Below, piece after piece: positions 1 through 7,076 of a stretch of DNA of 7,253 nt. Both the position numbers and the translations under genes were made by a program. The stretch lies in assembly GCA_002684375.1 (NCBI GenBank), contig NYVC01000001.1, forward strand, positions 11,564-18,816, given 5' to 3'. The notes below the pieces were generated by a model that had not been told where the DNA came from, ran no database searches, and saw nothing but the letters and a program-made list of their open reading frames with translations. The stretch is from Marinovum sp. (lineage in GTDB: Bacteria > Pseudomonadota > Alphaproteobacteria > Rhodobacterales > Rhodobacteraceae). The stretch's first letter is position 1; every line of letters begins with the position of its first letter.

Positions 1-8
1 CACGACAT
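1..8 (-). CDS. Possible first codons of the next minus-strand gene (partial)
   Basis: An ATG on the minus strand at positions 8-6 is followed by a serine codon and then the window edge. It lies 52 nt downstream of the ribE stop codon. A GGTGA motif four bases upstream is a possible but closely spaced ribosome binding site. In many Proteobacteria ribE is followed by other riboflavin genes such as ribB/ribBA or ribH, so a further rib gene is plausible. Only two full codons are visible, so the product cannot be read and the start itself may be chance. No terminator-like hairpin is seen between ribE and this ATG, which fits continued transcription. Confidence 0.22.
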
Positions 9-60
9 GAGATCACCATTTCACCAAACACCCGGCAAACCTGCGCCCTCCGACACCGTG

Positions 61-648
61 TCAGTCAAATTCGCGCAGTCGTGCCACATAGCGGGCCAAC
101 GTATCTATCTCGAGATTGACGTCATCCCCCTCGGACACGTCACCCCAAGTGGTCACCGTTTTTGTATGCGGGATAAAATTGACACCGAACGTGGTTCCGT
201 TGACCTCATTGACCGTCAGCGAGGTCCCGTTTAGTGCCACCGAGCCTTTGGGCGCAACAAAGCGCGCCAACGTCTCGGGCACCTGCAACAGCACCCGTGT
301 GCTGTCACCCTCATCTTCAACAAGCGTCACTTTGGCGACCCCGTCGACATGACCTGACACAATATGACCGCCCAGTTCATCCCCGACCTTCAATGCCCGT
401 TCCAGATTTAACCGGCTGCCATCGGTCCACCCCGCAACGCTGGTCTTAGACACAGTCTCGGCGCTGATTTCGACGTCAAAACTGTCACGGCTCAATGCAA
501 TCACGGTGAGGCAGACACCATCGCAAGCGATTGATGCTCCAATATCGATCGAGCCTGTGTCGTATCCAGTCTGGATCGTCGCGCGCAAATCACCGCGCTG
601 TTCCAACCGGGTTACCCGCCCGATATCAGTGATAATTCCGGTAAACAC
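61..648 (-). CDS. ribE: Riboflavin synthase, alpha chain
   Basis: Converts two molecules of 6,7-dimethyl-8-ribityllumazine into riboflavin plus a pyrimidinedione, the last step of riboflavin synthesis, in the cytoplasm as a trimer. The 195-residue product is of normal family length and has two lumazine-binding barrels, roughly residues 1-87 and 88-190. Visible family signatures are the N-terminal MFTGII with Phe2, GASIACDGVCLTV at 37-49 with Cys46, GGHIVSGHVDG at 93-103 with Ser98 and His100, the second-barrel counterpart KGSVALNGTSLTV at 134-146, and VNLEID at 177-182. The GTG start at 648 gives the canonical MFTGI terminus and has an AAGGGGG ribosome binding site seven bases upstream. An in-frame ATG at 714 would add 22 residues that do not look like the family. 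ribE is separated from ribD by the oppositely oriented capsule cassette, so it probably needs its own promoter in 649-769. Confidence 0.95.
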   Translation of the reverse strand: MFTGIITDIGRVTRLEQRGDLRATIQTGYDTGSIDIGASIACDGVCLTVIALSRDSFDVEISAETVSKTSVAGWTDGSRLNLERALKVGDELGGHIVSGHVDGVAKVTLVEDEGDSTRVLLQVPETLARFVAPKGSVALNGTSLTVNEVNGTTFGVNFIPHTKTVTTWGDVSEGDDVNLEIDTLARYVARLREFD

Positions 649-769
649 GCCCTCGCCCCCTTCGCTTGTACCTCTGACACAAAAAATCCCACAAGAATGC
701 CATATTCTCGCCACATTGCAGCCAAGACTACGCCTAATGGTTTGACCACATATGAGGTATTTTTAACTG
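649..769. promoter_or_regulatory. Divergent intergenic region between ribE and kpsS
   Basis: These 121 bp separate two genes transcribed away from each other, so the region should hold a promoter for each. I could not find a convincing pair of -35 and -10 hexamers in either direction. A TTGACC at 742-747 is too close to the kpsS start to be its -35. The kpsS start has a TGAGGT ribosome-binding-like motif at 753-758, eleven bases before the GTG, a longer spacing than usual. The region also contains the inverted repeat at 694-708. No FMN riboswitch-like conserved segments are recognisable here. Confidence 0.5.
694..708. repeat. Short inverted repeat upstream of ribE
   Basis: AGAAT and ATTCT form perfect five-base arms around a five-base spacer (GCCAT). 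It lies 46-60 bp upstream of the ribE start and 62-76 bp upstream of kpsS, a position suited to an operator for either gene. The arms are short and AT-rich enough that chance is a real possibility, and I do not recognise the motif as the site of a known regulator. Confidence 0.25.
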
Positions 770-2065
770 GTGAGCAATATCCCCTCCGACAAACGCGTAT
801 TTATGTTTCTACAGGGTCCACATGGACCGTTTTTTAACCTTTTGGCCAAGATGCTAACCCATGCCGGCGCCGAGATTTGGCGTGTCGGTTTTAATGCCGG
901 TGACCGGGTTTTCTGGTCTCGACAGGACCGCTATTGCGCCTATCGCGAAACCGTCAGCGACTGGCCAGATGCGTTTGCGAGGCTCGTGCGCGAAAAATCT
1001 GTCACCGACTTGGTTTTGTATGGGGATATAAGACCAGTCCACGCGCTTGCGATCCAAGGCGCCCGCCAATTCAATCTGCAGGTACATGTCTTTGAAGAAG
1101 GTTATTTGCGGCCCTATTGGGTGACCTATGAGCGGGGCGGCAGCAATGGCCATTCCAAACTTATGGCCATGCAGCTCTCGGATATGTCCGAGGCGCTTAA
1201 GACCGGCTCTCTTGATGAACCCGCAGCCCCCGCCCATTGGGGCGAGATGCGGCACCATATGTTCTATGGGGCGCTCTATCATTTCTTTGTTTTGTTTCTC
1301 AATCGGGCCTATCCAAATTTTCAACATCATCGGCCTAACCGGGTTCGGGATGAGTTCCGGCAACATCTGCGAAAATTATTCTTGATGCCGGTAAGCTTTA
1401 TCCGCCGTGGATTGGCAACGCGACGGATACAAGCCTCTGGCGTTCCCTACCATTTGGTTTTGTTGCAATTACAACATGACAGCGCACTGCAAGCGCATTC
1501 CCCTTTTGCCAACAATGCCGAGTTTCTTGATCAAGTGCTCTGCGGCTTTGCCCAAGGGGCGCCCGGGCATCACCAACTGGTGGTCAAAGCGCACCCGTTG
1601 GAACAAAATGGTGCAGCCCTGTCGGCCATGCTAAAAAATCTGGCCGAAAAGCACCAGATCAAAGACCGCCTGCGCTATATTGAGGGCGGCAAGCTGGCAA
1701 AAATTTTACGACAGGCCCGCAGCGCTGTCACCGTCAACTCAACCGCCGGACAACAGGCATTGTGGCGCGGCATCCCGCTGAAACTGTTTGGTGACGCCGT
1801 CTATGCAAAGGCCGAGTTTACCTCTTCACAGGAAATAAGTGATTTTTTTGCTGCCCCGCGCCGACCTGACACCCAAGCCTATCATATGTTCCGGCGCTAT
1901 CTACTGGAAACATCACAAATCGCAGGCGGCTTTTATTCCAGAAAAGCGCGGCGACAGCTCATTCGCGTGGTGGTGGATATGATGCTGTCTCATCAGGACC
2001 CATATGAGGCCCTCGCCTCCGGAAACGCACCACCCAGACAATATTTGCAGGCGGTTGGCGCATGA
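770..2065 (+). CDS. kpsS: KpsS-type capsule beta-Kdo transferase
   Basis: Cytoplasmic or membrane-associated capsule enzyme. In characterised ABC-transporter-dependent capsule systems KpsS adds the first beta-linked Kdo to a phosphatidylglycerol-type acceptor, starting the lipid anchor that KpsC extends. The 431-residue protein opens with the family hallmark FLQGPHGPFF at 13-22. It then has EEGYLRPYW at 109-117, a Q-x3-D motif (Gln233, Asp237), VKAHPLE at 272-278 and VNSTAG at 322-327; this order matches the Capsule_synth/KpsS-KpsC family. There is no signal peptide or transmembrane stretch. The GTG start at 770 leaves 12 residues before the hallmark motif; Met12 is an alternative but sits inside a conserved strand. 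It is first of three same-strand genes, with 79 nt before the next. The function is strong at family level; the substrate here is inferred. Confidence 0.9.
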   Translation: MSNIPSDKRVFMFLQGPHGPFFNLLAKMLTHAGAEIWRVGFNAGDRVFWSRQDRYCAYRETVSDWPDAFARLVREKSVTDLVLYGDIRPVHALAIQGARQFNLQVHVFEEGYLRPYWVTYERGGSNGHSKLMAMQLSDMSEALKTGSLDEPAAPAHWGEMRHHMFYGALYHFFVLFLNRAYPNFQHHRPNRVRDEFRQHLRKLFLMPVSFIRRGLATRRIQASGVPYHLVLLQLQHDSALQAHSPFANNAEFLDQVLCGFAQGAPGHHQLVVKAHPLEQNGAALSAMLKNLAEKHQIKDRLRYIEGGKLAKILRQARSAVTVNSTAGQQALWRGIPLKLFGDAVYAKAEFTSSQEISDFFAAPRRPDTQAYHMFRRYLLETSQIAGGFYSRKARRQLIRVVVDMMLSHQDPYEALASGNAPPRQYLQAVGA

Positions 2066-2130
2066 CCCACCGGACCGCATCCCATCTAAGTCCTACGCCA
2101 AAAGGCGGTGCCACTCATTCAACACAGATC

Positions 2131-2136
2131 AAGGAG
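2131..2136 (+). promoter_or_regulatory. Ribosome binding site fixing the export lipoprotein start
   Basis: AAGGAG lies eight bases upstream of the GTG at 2145. This is the best Shine-Dalgarno match in the cassette. Together with the lipoprotein signal peptide that begins exactly there, it favours 2145 over the in-frame ATG at 2004, which would lie inside kpsS and add 47 hydrophilic residues before the signal peptide. Confidence 0.8.
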
Positions 2137-2144
2137 ATAGAGCC

Positions 2145-3278
2145 GTGAATACGAAACTTTTTCAAAAGCTCAGAAGAGTGACTGGCTTGATTGCATTCGC
2201 AAGTATCTTGATCGGATGTGGCCTGCCCAGTACAGGACCCAACAAACAACAAATCTATTCAGGCGGCCAGGCGTCCAGTGGTCCGGCTTGGGTCATACCC
2301 GTCACTGCAATCGTAAATCAAAAAACCGCCATAAAACCAAGTTCCGGCTTTGCCAGCCATTTTAAAACCCTCTCCAAGGTGGGCGCTGATATGATCCGCG
2401 CGGGTGATACGCTTGGATTGACCATCTGGGAAAATGTTCAAGACCAGTTGCTCGGCGAAATGGGACCCACCACGCTACAAACCGTTCAGGTCGATGGTGA
2501 AGGATATATTTTTGTCCCCTATGCAGGACGGATTCAAGCTGCGGGCAACACCCCGGAATCAATTCGAAAGATCATAACCGACGCGCTTAAAGAACAGACC
2601 CCAGACCCGCAGGTTGAGGTCCGCCGGATAGCAGGCGACGGTGCGACTGTATCGTTACTGGGGGCCGTCAGTGCACAGGGGATCTATCCGATTGAACGCC
2701 CAACACGCACGCTTAGCGCGATGATTGCCGCAGCGGGTGGGGTCACCATTTCTCCCGAAATCGCCCAGATCAAACTGATCCGCGGCAACAGAAAAGGCAA
2801 AATCTGGCTACAGGATTTATACGACAAACCCGGATTGGATGTCGCTTTGCGAGCGGGAGACCGAATCTTGGTCGAAGAGGATACGCGATCGTTCACCGCG
2901 CTGGGCGCCACCGGCACTCAAGCCCGCGTCAAGTTCGAAGTCCAGTCGCTTACTGCGATCGAGGCCTTAGCTCAACTTGGCGGCCTGCGCACCGATATTT
3001 CGGACCCAACAGGGGTTTTCATCCTCAGAAGTGAGCGTGCGCGTATTGCAAATAGCTTGCTGGCCCGCAGTGATTTAAAAGGCGCACAGCGCATGGTCTA
3101 TGTCTTGGACCTCACACAACCAAACGGTATTTTTATTGCCCGCGAGTTCATGGTGCGCGACAATGACACAATTTACGTCACCGAGGCTCCATTCACACAA
3201 TGGAGCAAAACAATCGCGGCTCTGACCGGCTCTCTGACAGCAATCAATACCGTGAATGCGACCGCAACCGGCAATTAG
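2145..3278 (+). CDS. Outer-membrane polysaccharide export lipoprotein (Wza/CtrA/BexD family)
   Basis: Forms the periplasm-spanning outer-membrane channel through which capsule polysaccharide leaves the cell. The 377-residue precursor has a basic start, a hydrophobic stretch (about 12-24) and a lipobox L22-I-G-C25, so the mature protein should begin with lipidated Cys25. The polysaccharide export domain (about 80-160) contains AGDTLGLTIWE at 86-96 and VDGEGYIFVPYAG at 116-128. Two SLBB-type repeats follow, about 168-245 and 258-345. The C-terminal segment from Trp353 (QWSKTIAALTGSLTAI) is amphipathic and matches the position of the Wza helix that builds the outer-membrane alpha-barrel. Its length resembles Wza or CtrA/BexD rather than the longer KpsD. 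Pairing with kpsS and kpsC suggests an ABC-dependent capsule, but no transporter gene is in view. Confidence 0.92.
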   Translation: MNTKLFQKLRRVTGLIAFASILIGCGLPSTGPNKQQIYSGGQASSGPAWVIPVTAIVNQKTAIKPSSGFASHFKTLSKVGADMIRAGDTLGLTIWENVQDQLLGEMGPTTLQTVQVDGEGYIFVPYAGRIQAAGNTPESIRKIITDALKEQTPDPQVEVRRIAGDGATVSLLGAVSAQGIYPIERPTRTLSAMIAAAGGVTISPEIAQIKLIRGNRKGKIWLQDLYDKPGLDVALRAGDRILVEEDTRSFTALGATGTQARVKFEVQSLTAIEALAQLGGLRTDISDPTGVFILRSERARIANSLLARSDLKGAQRMVYVLDLTQPNGIFIAREFMVRDNDTIYVTEAPFTQWSKTIAALTGSLTAINTVNATATGN

Positions 3279-3318
3279 CAACCAGTATCGGGACGGGGCG
3301 CGCCTCATTGTCAAACCT

Positions 3319-5322
3319 ATGACCACAGCCCGCAAACTGTTTTACTACAATGGCGGATTTCTGCATCAAAAGCAGTTGCGGCGCATTATGTCGCTGGCTG
3401 GCTACAAATTAACACTGGGCCTGCCGAATCCCGGGGATCTGGTGGCGGTCTGGGGGCAAAGCCCAAACCAGTATCGTGGTCAATGGATGGCGAAAAAGCG
3501 CCAAGTGGGGCTGTTAAGGGTGGAGGATGCCTTTCTCAGGTCAGTGCAACCGGGACGCGCCGGGGATCCGCCCCTAGGTCTGATCCTCGACCGTTCTGGA
3601 TGCCATTTCGACGCTTCTCACCCCTGTGACCTTGAGAATATGCTCCGCTATGATCCGCTGGATGATGCTGATCTACTTCGGCGGGCCGAACAGGCAATCG
3701 TGCGCATACGTCACAATCATATCTCAAAATATAATGCATTTGATTTAACCCAATCGCCACCAGCCACCAGGTACGTTCTGGTCATTGATCAAACATTTGG
3801 CGACGCGGCAATCCGCGCAAGCGGTGTGGGAAAGACCGAGTTTCAGGACATGCTTGCCAGCGCCAGACGCGAGCACCCCGGCGCAAATATTCTCATTAAA
3901 AGCCATGCCGAAACAATCATGGGACTTCGTCGTGGTTATTTCAGCGCTGCAGATGAAACCGACACTATTCGGCTGCTAACCACCCCCATCTCACCCTGGA
4001 AGCTGTTTGAGGGGGCTATAGCCGTCTATACGATGTCATCCCAGATGGGTTTTGAAGCCATTCTAGCAGGACATAAACCGCATGTTTTCGGCCAACCGTT
4101 TTATGCCGGGTGGGGGTTGAGCAAAGATCGCAGACCGCTCACCGGCCGGACCCGCTGCCTGAGCCGCGCACAGCTGTTTGCCGCCGCAATGATCCTCTAT
4201 CCGATCTGGTACGACCCCTACCGAGACCAACTGTGCGCATTGGAAGATGTTCTCGACACCCTAGAGGCCCAAAGTCGCGCCTGGCGCGACGATCACCGCG
4301 GTTGGGTGGCCTGTGGGATGCGCCTTTGGAAACGACCACATCTGCAATCTATCTTCGGGCGATCAAAGCGGCTTATCTTCCAGAACGATCTTGCCAAAGC
4401 CCGCCGCGCAAGCATGCGAAAGCAGCGCAATCTGATGGTCTGGGCCAGCGCCGATAAAGACCTCGCCTCCCCCGCTGTCCGGGTCGAAGACGGTTTTTTG
4501 CGCTCACGGGGTTTGGGTGCAACGTTGATCCCGCCCCTATCTTTGGTGACAGACCGGTTGGGCATCTATTACGATCCACGCAAACCCAGTCAGTTGGAAC
4601 AGATGGTTGCCAATGCTGTTACTCTGCGCCCTGACCAAATCACCCGCGCAGAGCGTCTGCACCAACAGATCACCACGACGGGCTTGACCAAATATAACAC
4701 AGGGAAAACCGCCCCCAACATCACCGGTACGCGGCGAATTCTGGTGCCAGGACAAGTCGAAGACGACGCCTCTATCCTCACCGCCACCGGCCAGATCAAA
4801 ACCAATCTGGCACTGCTGACTGCAGTGCGGCGCGCCAACCCAGATGCCATTTTGCTCTATAAACCGCACCCCGATGTCGAGGCTGGATTGCGCCGTGGCG
4901 TTGTTTCGGACCGGCAGAGTGCGGTATTGGCAGATCGCGTACTTACCAATATAAATCCAGGCACGCTGCTTACCCAGGTCGACGAAGTCTGGACTATGAC
5001 GTCGCTGTTAGGGTTCGAAGCGCTGCTGCGCAACAAGCGTGTTGTGACCTATGGGGCGCCATTCTATGCCGGTTGGGGGTTAACCCATGATCTGGGCCAA
5101 CCCCCGACCCGCCGCGTGGCAAGGCCCGACCTTTTGGGGCTGCTCTATGCGACACTGATTGCCTATCCCCGCTATTTTGATCCGGTAACCCGCCTGCCCT
5201 GCCCGGTAGAAGTGGTTATCGAGCGGCTGCAGGACAGCGAGGCCGCGGGTCACAGCCCAATAAACCGTGTATTATCAAAGCTACAGGGTCTCTGGGCCAG
5301 CCACGCCTCGCTCTGGCGATGA
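3319..5322 (+). CDS. kpsC: KpsC, two-module capsule beta-Kdo transferase
   Basis: Extends the KpsS product into the short poly-beta-Kdo linker joining capsule to its lipid anchor; in characterised KpsC the two modules alternate in making the two linkages. The 667-residue protein has the usual length and no membrane segment. Module 1 shows VEDAFLRS at 68-75, SKYN at 136-139, Q158-TFG-D162, KSHAE at 194-198, MSSQMGFEA at 239-247 and FYAGWGL at 261-267. Module 2 repeats these at 389-396, 457-460, Q479-VED-D483, KPHPD at 515-519, 560-568 and 582-588. Module 1 has Ala197 where module 2 has Pro518. The start is uncertain: ATG 3319 puts the conserved LFYYNGGFL close to the N-terminus, whereas ATG 3256 would add 21 residues and overlap the previous gene by 23 nt. 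Neither has a good ribosome binding site. Confidence 0.93.
   Translation: MTTARKLFYYNGGFLHQKQLRRIMSLAGYKLTLGLPNPGDLVAVWGQSPNQYRGQWMAKKRQVGLLRVEDAFLRSVQPGRAGDPPLGLILDRSGCHFDASHPCDLENMLRYDPLDDADLLRRAEQAIVRIRHNHISKYNAFDLTQSPPATRYVLVIDQTFGDAAIRASGVGKTEFQDMLASARREHPGANILIKSHAETIMGLRRGYFSAADETDTIRLLTTPISPWKLFEGAIAVYTMSSQMGFEAILAGHKPHVFGQPFYAGWGLSKDRRPLTGRTRCLSRAQLFAAAMILYPIWYDPYRDQLCALEDVLDTLEAQSRAWRDDHRGWVACGMRLWKRPHLQSIFGRSKRLIFQNDLAKARRASMRKQRNLMVWASADKDLASPAVRVEDGFLRSRGLGATLIPPLSLVTDRLGIYYDPRKPSQLEQMVANAVTLRPDQITRAERLHQQITTTGLTKYNTGKTAPNITGTRRILVPGQVEDDASILTATGQIKTNLALLTAVRRANPDAILLYKPHPDVEAGLRRGVVSDRQSAVLADRVLTNINPGTLLTQVDEVWTMTSLLGFEALLRNKRVVTYGAPFYAGWGLTHDLGQPPTRRVARPDLLGLLYATLIAYPRYFDPVTRLPCPVEVVIERLQDSEAAGHSPINRVLSKLQGLWASHASLWR
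3520..5082 (+). repeat. Internal protein-level tandem duplication within kpsC
   Basis: The core of module 1 (residues 68-267, positions 3520-4119) and the core of module 2 (residues 389-588, positions 4483-5082) align with a constant offset of 321 residues. All of these pairs are exactly 321 apart: V68/V389, K137/K458, Q158/Q479, D162/D483, H196/H517, S241/S562 and F261/F582. After this core the register slips by one residue (Tyr294 against Tyr616). The repeat is visible in the protein; the DNA has diverged. Confidence 0.9.
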
Positions 5323-6411
5323 GCGCCGCCAACGGTGCAATACATCCCCCCCAACCGATTTTGTGTCGTATAAGTCAAACCGCGCAGCATCTGCCAGTCG
5401 GTCATACCCCATTGCCCCCAATGCCGGCCAGCCCTCTGCCCCCAGCACCAATCCGGCGGTGAACCCAACAATCTCATCCACCAGGTCATTCAGCAACAAC
5501 GATGCAGAGAGCGCAGCCCCCCCCTCGCAAAAAATGCGTGTCATCCCTTGCTGGCCCAAAGCCTGGAGCACGCCGCCCATATCCATCTGGCCAGCGCTTT
5601 GTGGACAAGCAATCAAGCGCGCGCCAAGACCGGACCAGGCCGAACACAGATCAGCATCGGCATCCCGACCGTGGCAAATCCAGACCGGAACCTGCTGTGC
5701 CGAGCGCGCCAACCGCCCCATCAAGGGCAAATCGAGCCGCCGCGACACCACAATCCGCACAGGTTGTGGCACCGTACCCAACCCGCGAATGGTCAAATCC
5801 GGATCATCAGAGCGGGCTGTGCCACCACCTACCATCACCGCATCGTGGCGCATCCGCATGCTATGGACAGCACGCCGCGCCTCGGGGCCGGTTATCCAGC
5901 GGCTCTCGCCCGAGGCCGTGGCAATCCGTCCGTCAAAGCTGTTTGCCAGCTTCAAGGTTACCCATGGCCGTCCAAGGCCGGTTTTGAGAAAAAATCCCGC
6001 GTGATCCTGTGCCGCAGACTGTGCCAAAACACCGGTGGTGACGGCAATACCCGCCGCTCGCAGCATCGCGAACCCTTTGCCAGACACCCGCACATCGCTG
6101 TCTTCTATTGCCGCGACAACCCGCGAAACGCCTGCCGTTATCAAAGCCGTTGCGCAGGGCGGCGTTTTTCCCACATGGGCGCAGGGCTCGAGCGTCACAT
6201 AAACAGTGGCCCCTTTGGCCAACGCTCCGGCCTGCGCCAGCGCCAAGACTTCAGCATGCGGTCTTCCCCCCGGCTGGGTCCAACCGCGCCCAACGATGCG
6301 CGCGCCACGCACAATAACACAGCCAACCGCAGGGTTAGGCCAGGTTTGACCCTGACCTCTGCGCCCCAACGCCAGTGCTGCGCGCATAAAGCGGTGGTCT
6401 GGATCGCTCAC
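5281..6411 (-). CDS. ribD: Bifunctional riboflavin pyrimidine deaminase/reductase
   Basis: Carries out two successive steps of riboflavin synthesis: deamination of the diaminopyrimidine product of GTP cyclohydrolase II, then NADPH-dependent reduction of its ribosyl side chain. The 376-residue cytoplasmic protein has an N-terminal zinc deaminase domain (about 1-145). Zinc ligands are His52, Cys77 and Cys86, and Glu54 is the catalytic acid, in HAE and [11 protein letters not shown]. It also has NPAVGCVI at 26-33 and [13 protein letters not shown] at 109-121. The reductase domain (about 147-360) starts at [17 protein letters not shown] (148-164) and includes SGESRWITG at 167-175. The GTG start overlaps the nrdR stop in a GTGA, suggesting translational coupling. 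The last 13 codons and the stop lie inside the 3' end of kpsC on the other strand, leaving no space for a terminator between them. Confidence 0.96.
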   Translation of the reverse strand: MSDPDHRFMRAALALGRRGQGQTWPNPAVGCVIVRGARIVGRGWTQPGGRPHAEVLALAQAGALAKGATVYVTLEPCAHVGKTPPCATALITAGVSRVVAAIEDSDVRVSGKGFAMLRAAGIAVTTGVLAQSAAQDHAGFFLKTGLGRPWVTLKLANSFDGRIATASGESRWITGPEARRAVHSMRMRHDAVMVGGGTARSDDPDLTIRGLGTVPQPVRIVVSRRLDLPLMGRLARSAQQVPVWICHGRDADADLCSAWSGLGARLIACPQSAGQMDMGGVLQALGQQGMTRIFCEGGAALSASLLLNDLVDEIVGFTAGLVLGAEGWPALGAMGYDRLADAARFDLYDTKSVGGDVLHRWRRSSPERGVAGPETL

Positions 6412-6875
6412 GTTTCTTTGGGAATAACAGGTCGCAACTCACTGACAAATTTATCAAAATCATCAGCAGCCTGAAAGTTTTTATAGACACTTGCGAACCG
6501 CACATAGGCCACCGTGTCAATCCTTGCCAAGGCTTCCATAACAATTTCGCCAATCTGCTTGGAGCCAACATCTGTCTCGCCCATAGATTCCAACCTACGC
6601 ACAATACCGGAAATCATTTGATCCATTCTGTCATGTTCAACCGGACGCTTTTGCAGCGCAATCCGGATCGAACGCTCAAGCTTGCCACGATCAAAATCCT
6701 CGCGCCGGCCATTGGTTTTAATGACTACCAGATCACGGAGTTGTACCCTTTCATAGGTGGTAAAACGGCCACCACATGCCGCACAATTCCGCCTCCTTCT
6801 GATCGAAACATGATCTTCGGCCGGACGCGAATCTTTGACCTGAGTGTCTATATTTCCACAAAACGGGCAGCGCAT
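6408..6875 (-). CDS. nrdR: Transcriptional regulator NrdR
   Basis: Zinc- and ATP/dATP-binding repressor of ribonucleotide reductase genes, acting at NrdR boxes. The 155-residue protein matches the family length. The N-terminal zinc ribbon has Cys3 and Cys6 in MRCPFCG and Cys31 and Cys34 in [13 protein letters not shown]. The basic stretch IRRRRN at 25-30 is the usual DNA-binding element. The ATP-cone domain covers roughly 49-139, starting near [17 protein letters not shown]. The ATG at 6875 gives the canonical MRCPFCG terminus, with GTGGA six bases upstream. An in-frame ATG at 6935 would add 20 residues unlike the family and is rejected. Its stop overlaps the ribD start by 4 bp, so the two genes are probably cotranscribed, an arrangement common in Proteobacteria. 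Confidence 0.97.
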   Translation of the reverse strand: MRCPFCGNIDTQVKDSRPAEDHVSIRRRRNCAACGGRFTTYERVQLRDLVVIKTNGRREDFDRGKLERSIRIALQKRPVEHDRMDQMISGIVRRLESMGETDVGSKQIGEIVMEALARIDTVAYVRFASVYKNFQAADDFDKFVSELRPVIPKET

Positions 6876-6943
6876 GGCAAATCCACTTATCTTGTTTTTG
6901 GGTGTGACGTCATAATTCCCGGGACAGTAAACCACCCCACGAC

Positions 6944-6972
6944 ACTATAGGGTACATACTAAGGTTTGTGTA
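6944..6972 (-). promoter_or_regulatory. Candidate promoter of nrdR-ribD
   Basis: On the minus strand TACACA (6972-6967) and TATAGT (6949-6944) are separated by 17 bp. They match the sigma-70 -35 and -10 consensus hexamers at four and five of six positions. Transcription would begin near 6937 and give a leader of about 60 nt before the nrdR ATG at 6875. This is the best-spaced pair I found upstream of nrdR, but alphaproteobacterial promoters are often degenerate, so this is tentative. Confidence 0.35.
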
Positions 6973-7076
6973 GAGGTGATTTGAGCCTACAAGATAGGAC
7001 AAGAGCGCATGGCGCAACCTACCTGAATGGACACAGCACGCCCCGCCCATTGTGCTTGCATATCCGCGGAACTTGC

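Noticed and set aside
649..769. FMN riboswitch ahead of ribE
   Set aside because: The region lacks the conserved RFN-element segments and is short; nothing resembling the multi-helix aptamer was found here or upstream of nrdR.
2096..2107. CGCC-AAAA-GGCG hairpin between kpsS and the export gene
   Set aside because: The stem is only four pairs with no following T-run, so it is not a credible terminator or attenuator.
2004..2144. N-terminal extension of the export lipoprotein from an upstream ATG
   Set aside because: It would overlap kpsS by 62 nt and place 47 hydrophilic residues before a clear lipoprotein signal peptide; the GTG at 2145 has a strong ribosome binding site.
5267..6004. Second plus-strand open frame antisense to ribD
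   Set aside because: It has the same low-complexity composition, overlaps kpsC and ribD, and shows no recognisable motif or ribosome binding site.
5548..6474. Long plus-strand open frame opposite ribD and the nrdR end
   Set aside because: The 308-residue translation is rich in Arg, Pro, Ala and His with no domain motif, and it lies wholly antisense to two certain genes. It is a codon-bias shadow.
6905..6912. TGACGTCA palindrome
   Set aside because: It is an eight-base palindrome with no extension or second copy; no bacterial regulator of this site is known to me in this context.
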